Source: Aureococcus anophagefferens (lineage: Eukaryota > Sar > Pelagophyceae > Pelagomonadales > Pelagomonadaceae). Taken from it: DNA of 41,287 nucleotides. Numbering within the stretch: position 1 is the first letter of the stretch; every line of letters starts with the position of its first letter. The notes beneath the pieces are model-generated. The model saw nothing but the letters and a program-made list of their open reading frames with translations. It was not told the origin of the DNA and did not search any database. The stretch lies in the NCBI RefSeq assembly GCF_000186865.1, contig NW_008705598.1, positions 295,501 through 336,787 on the forward strand, given 5' to 3'. The position numbers and the translations under genes are program-made. Below, in pieces: positions 34,801 through 41,287 of this stretch.

Positions 34801-36102
34801 ATGCCGCCTCGCAGCGCGAGTCGCTACGGCCTCGCAGCAAACGTGCTTCTGGTTGCCGCAGCGCTCTCCTCGACGTCAAACCACCTCATCAACGCGCCGC
34901 GCGTCGACGCGGCCAGCGGCGCGCCCCTCGTGCCGTCGCCGAAACGCTTCGGCGCCGGCGTGGCCTGGGCCCTGCCCCAGGCGACGCGCCGGCCCTTCGA
35001 CGCCGGCGCGCCGCGGGAGCTCGCCTGGTGGGACGACGCGCCGGCGCGGACCATCTTCGCGCGCGGAGACATCGAAGTCGCCGAGGTGCCGGCGCCGGCG
35101 TCGCCGCTCGCGGCGCAGGACAAGAGAGCGACATGCCCAACTTCAAAGGCTCATATCTCGGCCGTTTTAAACTCGTTTCGGCTGATTTTTGGACGAGCGA
35201 TCATCTCTCGGAACGGTCTCGAAGCGTGGATGCTTTTCCGAAACGCGCGCGCGCGGAACACTCACGTTGAAGCGACGTTGAATCACAGGCCGCTCGGCGG
35301 CTCGTGGCGACTTCTGCGCACGGCGGGCGGCCGCGTCGTCCAGTCCGCGGGGCGCGTCGTCGACGACCAGGTCCACTGCGGCTGCCTCGTCGGCTACACG
35401 CGGGGCCTCGGCGCCGCGGCCTTCGCCGGCGGCGACGGCGCGTCCGCGGCGCTCGCGCTCGGCCTCGGCGGCGGCGCAATAGCGTCGTTCCTGGCCGCGC
35501 ACGGGCCCCACGCCGTCACGGCCGTCGAGGTCGACGCGGCCGTCATCGACGCCGCCCGGGCGACGACGGCGCCGCCGGCGTCCGTCCGCATCGTCGAAAC
35601 CTGCGCGGCGGCGTTCTGCGCCGCCGCCGCGGCGGACGCGTACGACGTCGTCGTCGTCGACGTCTTCGACGAGGCGTCGCGCCTCCCCGGCGCCCTCGCG
35701 TCGCCGGCCTTCGCGGCGGATGTGGTGCGCATCGCGCGGGGCGCCATCGCGCTGAACGTCGTCCGCGTGACGGCGTTGGACGCGCGCGACCCGGCGGGCG
35801 ACGACCTCGCGGCGGCCGTCGTGGCCGCGGTGGACGCGCGCGGCGGGTCCGCGTTCCTCGCGCCGGACGCGGCCACGGAGAACGGCGTGCTCTTCTGCGT
35901 CCTCGACGGCGACGTCGACGCGGCGGTCGCCGTCGCGCGCGCGGGTAGACGCGGAAAGGCCGCGGGGTTGCCCTTTGACGCGGCGGCGCAGCTCGCGGCC
36001 GCGACCAAAGTCACGCCGGCGACGGTGCGCGGCGCGCTGCGCGCCCTCGACGAGGGCGGGTCACGTCTCGAAGCGACGTGGGGTTATACGGGGGGTCCTT
36101 GA
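34801..36102 (+). CDS. Spermidine-synthase-like SAM-dependent methyltransferase
   Basis: Exons 34801-35102 and 35289-36102, 371 residues after removal of an introner in phase 2 (join PAPAS with PLGGSWRLLR). The N-terminus has a hydrophobic stretch (GLAANVLLVAAALSS), probably a signal or anchor. The Rossmann core shows LALGLGGGAIASFLAAHGP (SAM loop), VTAVEVDAAVIDAA (acidic end of beta 2) and YDVVVVDVFDEAS (beta 4), the layout of spermidine-synthase-like proteins. A genuine aminopropyltransferase is unlikely because the proton-acceptor and putrescine-binding motifs are not seen. The reading frame also stays open through the intron. Confidence 0.78.
   Translation: MPPRSASRYGLAANVLLVAAALSSTSNHLINAPRVDAASGAPLVPSPKRFGAGVAWALPQATRRPFDAGAPRELAWWDDAPARTIFARGDIEVAEVPAPASPLAAQDKRATCPTSKAHISAVLNSFRLIFGRAIISRNGLEAWMLFRNARARNTHVEATLNHRPLGGSWRLLRTAGGRVVQSAGRVVDDQVHCGCLVGYTRGLGAAAFAGGDGASAALALGLGGGAIASFLAAHGPHAVTAVEVDAAVIDAARATTAPPASVRIVETCAAAFCAAAAADAYDVVVVDVFDEASRLPGALASPAFAADVVRIARGAIALNVVRVTALDARDPAGDDLAAAVVAAVDARGGSAFLAPDAATENGVLFCVLDGDVDAAVAVARAGRRGKAAGLPFDAAAQLAAATKVTPATVRGALRALDEGGSRLEATWGYTGGP
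35103..35288 (+). mobile_element. Shortened family-1 introner forming a GC-AG intron
   Basis: A perfect TSD GCCGCTCG is at 35103-35110 and 35289-35296. The element is 35111-35288 (178 bp). The donor end CGGCGCAGGACAAGAG is still close to the consensus; at the acceptor end the TIR is deleted after GTTGAATCAC and a new AG directly follows (CACAG). The intron is 186 nt, a multiple of three with no in-frame stop. Confidence 0.9.
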
Positions 36103-36138
36103 ATTCGGTGGGTGTCTCTGCATTGTGGGGGGGCGCTC

Positions 36139-39100
36139 CTACTGGCCCGCGGCGGGCCCCGTGACGCACTCGATCCAGTCGCGGCCGAGGAGGCCGTCGC
36201 CGCAGGCCGGCGCGCCGTCGCGCCGCGCCCGGCGCTTGCGGACGCCCCGGGGCTGGCCGTGCCAGAGCGTCGTCGCGAAGTCGTCGAGGAGCGGGTCGGC
36301 GCCGTCGTCCGCCTGGGCAGGACAAGAGTGATTCAACGTCGCTTCAACGTGAGTGTTCCGCGCGCGCGCGTTCCGGAAAACACATTCACGCTTCGAGACC
36401 GTTCCGAGAGATGATCGCTCGTCCAAAAATCAGCCGAAACGAGTGGAAAACGGCCGAGAAAGGAGCCTTTGAAGTTGGGAATTTCGCACTCTTTTCCTGC
36501 CCTGTCGCCCGCGGGCCGGTAGCGGAGGTCGTCGTCGTCGTCGTCGCGGTCGTAGCCGTCGTCGCCGGCGGCGGGCACCGGCGTCCGCCCCCGGAGCCGC
36601 GCCGCGAGGTCCAACACCAACGGCGCGACGCCCGGCGGCGCCGCGCCGCGGAACGCGAGGTCCACGAGGCCCCGGCAGACGGCCTCGCACAGCGTCCGGA
36701 GCTGCGTCGCGCGCGCTCCCGGGTCGGCCGCGGCCGCGGCGACGGGCGCGCCGACGCGGCCCGCGAGCGCGTCGAGGACGTGCGCGGCGTCCCCGGCGCC
36801 GAAGGCCGCCAGCAGCTCGCCGTCGCCCGCCGGCGCGAGGCGCAGGAGCGCGGCGACGAGCGGCGCCGCCTCTATACGCGCCGCGGGCGGCGGCGGCGGC
36901 GGCGGCGTGCTCGACGTGCTCGACGTCGTGCTCGAGGCCCCGAGCATCGCGAGCGCGCGGCGGCTCCGGAGCGCCGTGAGCTGGCGCCGCACCTGGAAAA
37001 GGGTGGTTCAACGTCGATTCAACGTGGGTGTTCTGCGCGCGCGCGTTGCAAACACAACATCCACGCTTCAAGACTCTTCCGAGAGATGATCGCCCGTCCA
37101 AAAATCAGCCGAAACGAGTGGAAAACGACCGAGATATGAGCCTTTGAAGTTGGGAATTTCGCTCTCTTTTGCTGCCCTGCGCCGCACCTGGCCGGACTTG
37201 AGGCCCCGGAACAGGACCATGCGGATGCGCATCCACCGGCCGTAGAGCGAGATGTAGGTCCGAAAGATGGAAAACGTGGGCCCCTCCAACAGCGCGTTGA
37301 AGCGGCCGCTGCCCAACGTGAAGAGCCGCGTCTTCCGCTTCGCCTTGGCCGTGAACTGGCGGAGCACGGGCTCCTTGCCGCCGACGTTCATGGCGATGTC
37401 GTCGCCGAAGGAGTCGTTGGACTTGCGCACGAGCACGCGCTCGCTCCGCGACGGGTCCGCGCCGAAGAGGACGATGTAGCCCGTCTCGACGATGTACATG
37501 ACGTCGTTGAGCGACAGGTTGCGGTAGACGATGATGTCGCTGTGCATGACGAGCTGCGGCTCCAACAAACGGGCCACGGCTATCACGAAGTGGTCCCGTT
37601 GATACAAGGTCTGCTGGATCTTCGTCCGCAGAAGGACGTCGTTGCGGTCGACGACGACGCGCGCGTGCGACACGCCCGTCTCGACGGACGCGTCGTCGAC
37701 GTACTCGACGTCGTACTTCAGGTACGTCGGCACGTTGACGACGTGCGCCAGGCGCACGTCGCCCGCGGCGCCCGCGTCCGCGTCCGTGACGTCGCGCGAC
37801 GGCTTCAGGGCCACGAGCGAGCCCGTGTTGACGCCGTAGGCGCGCTGCACCGTGTAGGCGAAGAAGGGGATGCGGTTGACGACGTTGCCTAAATTTTGGT
37901 GCGCGACGATGGCTTCTAAGCGCGGCGACAGCTTCTCCAACAGCGCGCGGTAGTAGTTGTCGCGGTAGACGGGCTCCGCGAGCATGATGTACTCGCGCAG
38001 TCGGAGCCGGAGCGCTATCGGAAAATTCTTCTTCGTCATGTAGTCGTTGAGGCTGTCGAAGGTGAGCTTGAACTCGTTCCCGACGGGGTCGAGGTTCGTC
38101 AGCGTGTTCGTCAGCTCCCCGAGCATGAAGGCCAGCTCCAGGCACCCCAGCAGCATGACGACGACGTTCAAAAGCAGCTCGACGTGCGTCTCCGCGGCGG
38201 ACTCGCCCTGGAGGCACTGGAAGGCCCAGAGCACGGCCGCGAGGTACTGGGGCCAGACGCCGTCGGCCCAGAACTTGGAAGCCGTGAGCACCGTGGCCGG
38301 GCACTTGTCGTGGTGCTCGCCGCACTTGTCGAGGTGGATCGACGTCGCGAGACGCAAGCAGCACGCGGACCAGTGGATCGTCACGATCAATAACGTGATG
38401 TACTTGACGAGCGTCTGCGTGCGGTTGTGCAGCGTGATGTGCTTGTAGAGATTTGCTAAAATCCGCGGCGACTTGAAGGCCCGCAGGAGGCGCATGAGCC
38501 GCGCGAGCTTCACGAACCGCAGCAGCCCCGCCTTCTCCGACACGGGCAGCACCGAGTAGGGCACGAGCGACACGAGATCGAGCCAGAACCAGGCCTGGAG
38601 GTAGGACCGGGCGATGACGTAGCGGTCCGTGACCCAGTGGCCCGACGCCTCGTCGAAGTAGGCCGTGTTGAACGCGAGCAACAGATCCACGAAGAACCCA
38701 AAGTCGATGAGCCGGTTCATGCACCAGAGCCAGACGCTGCTCGGCGCCGCCGGGAGCCGAATGAACGTGCCCGGGTCCGCGATGAAGGCCATCTCGAAGG
38801 GCGTGACGATCATGACGAAGAGGATCGCGCCCATCATCGCGAGGTCCCACGCCACTCTATAGGGCGTGAAGGGGTCGAAGATCGGGCAGCGGCGCCCGTC
38901 CTTGGGGAACTCGACCTGGCTCGAGTCCTCGATGGCCGCGTTCTCCCACAAACCCTCCTCCTCGCTGTTCTTGATGGACACGAGGCTCGACGTCGACTGC
39001 TGCTTCTGCTTCTGGCCGCCGCCGAACAAATTCAGCGACGGCCGCGTCTTCCGCGGCTGCTTGACGTTCCGCGCCGTCTGGCGGAAGGCGGCGTTGACGG

Positions 39101-39233
39101 GGCTCGGGCCCGGCGGCCCGACGTCCGACGTCCGCGTCGGGCTGATGACGAAGCTCACGCTGCTCGCCTGGCGCTCCATGCTGCGCTTCTCCTCCTCGCC
39201 GAGGTCCAGCGGGCCCGCCTTCGCCGGCAGCAT
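36139..39233 (-). CDS. CNG/EAG-type voltage-gated channel with atypical pore
   Basis: Exons 39233-37188, 36992-36513 and 36312-36139 give 899 residues; both introns are introners in phase 0. The start is the ATG at 39233; an upstream TTG frame is ignored. Six membrane segments are visible: S1 LAMMGAILFVMIVTPFEM, S2-S3 with DFGFFVDLLLAFNTAYFD and WFWLDLVSLVPYSVLP, S4 RFVKLARLMRLLRAFKSPR (basic every third or fourth residue), S5 YITLLIVTIHWSACCLRLAT, and S6 LNVVVMLLGCLELAFMLGEL. The pore loop YLAAVLWAFQCLQGESAAET lacks the GYG/GFG filter. After S6 come a C-linker (YMTKKNFPIALRLRLREYI) and a divergent cyclic-nucleotide-binding-like domain (VMYIVETGYIVLFGADP, NDSFGDDIAM). The C-terminal 240 residues are poly-Pro, then an Ala-rich helical region. 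Ion selectivity cannot be deduced. Confidence 0.85.
36313..36512 (-). mobile_element. Family-1 introner forming a GC-AG intron
   Basis: The element is 36313-36504 (192 bp). TSD copies are TCGTCCGC (36305-36312) and TCGCCCGC (36505-36512), 7 of 8 identical. In the gene sense the donor is GCGGGCGA and the acceptor CTGCCCAG. The join gives RYRP with ADDGADPLLD, phase 0. Confidence 0.92.
36993..37187 (-). mobile_element. Family-1 introner forming a GT-AG intron, acceptor TIR shortened
   Basis: The element is 36993-37179 (187 bp); the TSD CGCCGCAC is at 36985-36992 and 37180-37187. Five bases of the acceptor-side TIR are missing (CTGGAAAAGGG where others have CTGGGCAGCAAAAGGG), so the sense acceptor reads CCCTTTTCCAG. 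The donor is GTGCGGCG. The join gives LKSGQ with VRRQLTALRS, phase 0. The GTTCAACG end also has point changes. Confidence 0.93.
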
Positions 39234-39494
39234 GGGACCCGGTCGGCGGGCACGAACGGCCGCGACACTCAACAACGCGCCTGTCGAGGGGGCGGGCCGC
39301 GGCGCCGCGCCGACCTCAACAGCGCAGAGGCGGGCTGCCCCAGCCTAGAACGACTTTGCGCCGCGCCGCGAAGCAGTCAACACTCGTCGTTGGACGGCAA
39401 CGATGCGGTGCACCGTGCACTGTTGCCTCGCGGGCGCGGCCTGGCCGCACACGTCGCGGCCGCCTCTCAGCCGCATAGACTCGCGTCAAAGACC
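39234..39494. promoter_or_regulatory. Shared divergent promoter interval
   Basis: 261 bp between the ATGs of the minus-strand channel and the plus-strand ArfGAP. It is somewhat less GC-rich in its right half (GCAGTCAACACTCGTCG near 39372). It must hold both promoters; no TATA box or known motif is identified. Confidence 0.35.
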
Positions 39495-41287
39495 ATGGTG
39501 AACGTGCCCAAGGCGGAGCGCGTCGCCGTCTTCAAGCGGTGCGACCCCCCCCCCCGCGCCCGCCCGCCTTCGAACCGCGCGGCGCCCGTTTAGGCTCATG
39601 GCGCTCCCCGACAACCGCGTCTGCTTCGACTGCACGCAGCGCAAGCCCATCTGGGCGAGTTCGACCTTCGGCGTCTTCATCTGCCTCGACTGCTCCGGCG
39701 GCCAGCGGCGCCTGGGCACGCACATCACCTTCGTGCGGTCCTGCGACATGGACGAGTGGACGGAGGAACAGCTGGAAACGATGCGCTGCGGCGGCAACAA
39801 GAACGCGCGCGCGTTCTTCCGCGCCAACGGCGTCCGCGACCTCCACATCCGCCAGGACACCAAGTACTCGTCGTCGACGGCCAAGGCCTACCGCGCGAAA
39901 CTCGCGAAGGAGGTCCAGGCCGCGCTCGCCGGCGGCCGGAGGAAGGAAACGACCGCCGCGCCGGCGCCGGCGGCCGAGCCGTCCTTCTTCGACGACTTCG
40001 AGCCCACGGTGCCGACGCGCACGGCGTCGGCGCCCCAGATCTCGACGCTGGAGCAGACGGCGTCGCCGCCGTCGCCCGCGCCCGAGGCCGTGAACTTCCG
40101 CGCGGTCCCGTCGCCCAAGGCCAAGCCCGTCGTGCCGCTCCGCCTCCGCAAGGCGTCGGCCGTCGGCTCCGGCGCGGCGCTGAGCGCCTCGGGCCTCTCC
40201 GCCTCGGGCCTCTCCGCCGCGGGGCTCCAGGGGCCCAGGGCCGCGCCGAAGCTCGTCGTGGCCGCGCCGCCCAAGCCCGCGCCCAAGCCGCGGCGGCGCC
40301 CGCGCCGCAAGCCGGCGCCCAAGCCCGCGGCGGCGCCCGCCCCGCCGCCGGCCCCGGCGCCCACGCCCGCGGCGGCGCCCACGCCCGCGGCGCCGCCGGC
40401 CCCGCCGCCGGCCCCGGCGCCCGAGGCCGCGGCGCCGCCGCCCGCGCCGCCGCCGCCGCCCGCGCCGGCCCCCGCGCCGCCGCCCGCGGCCATGCTCGGC
40501 TTCGGGAAGCTCGGCGGCGGCGCGTCGAAGAAGAAGACGTCGTCGTCGCGGCGCATCGGCGCGCGGAAGCTCGCGGACGACGACGGCGATTTCTTCGCCA
40601 CGCCCGCGCCCGCCAGGGCAGGACAAGGGTGATTCAACGTCGCTTCAACGTGAGTGTTCCGCGCGCGCGCGTTCTGGAAAAAGCATCCACGCTTCGAGAC
40701 CGTTCCGAGAGATGATCGCTCGTCCAAAAATCAGCCGAAACGAGTGGAAACCGGCCGAGCTAGGAGCCTTTGAAGTTGGGAATTTCGCACTCTTGTCCTG
40801 CCCAGGCGCCAGCGCCACCGGCCCCGGGCGACCTCAAGCCCGGGTCGCCCCTCGCGGCGTCCGGCGCCTACAGCGGCGGGTCCCTCTGGGGCGCCGGCCC
40901 CGCGAAGCCCAAAAAGGCCGCGGCGCCGCGGCCCGCGGACACCGGCGGCTACGACTCCGCGGACGAGGACGACGACGCGGACATGTACAGCGACGCGCCG
41001 AAGAAGCAGGCCGGGGGCGCGCCCCAACCCGACGCCGACGGCGACGTCTTCTTCGACGCGCCCGCGCGGAGCTCGCGCCTCGCCGCGGCCTACGACGGTC
41101 TGGCGGTGTCCAAAAAGCCCGCGGCCGCGCCCGCGCCCGCGCCCGCGGCGTCGCCCTACGCCGCCTACGGCGGCAGCCAGCGCCTGGGCCTCGGCGGGTC
41201 GCGGCCCAAGCCCGCGGCCGAGAAGCCCGCGGCCGAGAAGCCCGCGGCCGCGCCCGCGGCCGCGGCGACGGCCGTCGGCAAATTCGG
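39495..41287 (+). CDS. ArfGAP2/3 (Glo3)-type Arf GTPase-activating protein, 3' partial
   Basis: Exon 1 is 39495-39538, intron 39539-39593 (GT-AG, 55 nt, phase 2, poly-C tract), exon 2 39594-40605, introner, exon 3 from 40806 past the window end. The start MVNVPKAERVAVFKR joins LMALPDNRVCFDC. The zinc finger CFDC-x16-CLDC is followed by GGQRRLGTHITFVRSCDMDEW with the arginine finger region, then MRCGGNKNARAFFRANG. Beyond residue 125 the protein is Pro/Ala-rich with KPAPKP repeats, then YDSADEDDDADMYSD and DVFFDAPARSSRLAAAY, reminiscent of the Glo3 region that binds COPI coat. These proteins trigger GTP hydrolysis on Arf1 at the Golgi in COPI transport. Confidence 0.9.
40606..40805 (+). mobile_element. 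Family-1 introner forming a GC-AG intron
   Basis: The element is 40614-40805 (192 bp); the TIR CAGGGCAGGACAAG on the left pairs with CTTGTCCTGCCCAG on the right except for the second base. TSD copies are GCGCCCGC (40606-40613) and GCGCCAGC (40806-40813), 7 of 8 identical. The donor is GC from the TSD and the acceptor AG from the element. The join gives FFATP with APAPPAPG, phase 0. The GTGATTCAACG end is at the donor side. Confidence 0.93.

Overview
This is nuclear DNA from a eukaryotic alga with a secondary plastid. It is very GC-rich and gene-dense, most genes have no or few introns, and both strands are used evenly. Three tandem genes encode fucoxanthin-chlorophyll a/c (LHC-type) antenna proteins, and plastid-type presequences are present. 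Twelve copies of short repeated intron elements (introners) point to a pelagophyte; Aureococcus anophagefferens is my best guess, from gene content and recalled knowledge of its introners, not from a database match. No prokaryotic operon, CRISPR array, rRNA or convincing tRNA gene was seen.

Layout. 1-1672 (+): ABC1/UbiB-like kinase, 5' end outside the window. 1717-2964 (-): alpha/beta hydrolase. 2965-4535: lower-GC, gene-poor stretch holding an 0.8-kb interval bounded by a perfect 25-bp inverted repeat. 4536-4829 (-): small ORF. 4934-5833 (-): FkbM-type methyltransferase, divergent from 6044-6781 (+), a MERIT40/BABAM1-like protein. 7001-7915 (+): PC-esterase/TBL-like protein. 7935-8633 (-): basic hypothetical protein. 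8849-10185 (+): TALE homeodomain protein. 10604-13545 (+): three LHC genes. 13887-17022 (-): WH2/polyproline actin regulator, with an assembly gap. 17163-23817 (-): about 1890-residue protein of unknown function with five introners. 23940-25148 (+) and 25262-26272 (-): two different Fe(II)/2-oxoglutarate dioxygenase-like genes. 26646-27284 (+): PPIL3-like cyclophilin. 27478-28533 (+): SET-domain protein. 28567-29652 (-): TMEM144-type transporter. 29785-30852 (+): cyclin-D1-binding-protein (GCIP) homolog. 31130-33670 (+): UvrD-like helicase carrying a zinc knuckle and a C-terminal J domain. 33690-34655 (-): double NTF2-like protein. 34801-36102 (+): spermidine-synthase-like methyltransferase. 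36139-39233 (-): CNG/EAG-type channel. 39495 to the window end (+): ArfGAP2/3 (Glo3) homolog.

The most interesting system is the introner set. Two families (about 192 bp and 203 bp) have different terminal inverted repeats but a homologous core. Each well-preserved copy is flanked by an 8-bp target-site duplication (TSD). The intron runs from the first base of the upstream TSD to the last base of the element, so the element supplies the AG acceptor and the host TSD supplies the donor. Every TSD read in the coding sense starts with GT or GC. Removing the introns restores the reading frame exactly in every host gene that can be checked, apart from one frame break in the kinase that is independent of the splice sites. 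Family-1 termini also show a strand asymmetry that follows the gene and not the orientation of the element body.

The neighbouring genes are housekeeping and signalling genes with no obvious common pathway. The LHC trio is the only functional cluster. Several ordinary introns also use GC-AG boundaries. Two single-base frame breaks (kinase near 143, first LHC gene near 10921) could be assembly errors or real lesions.
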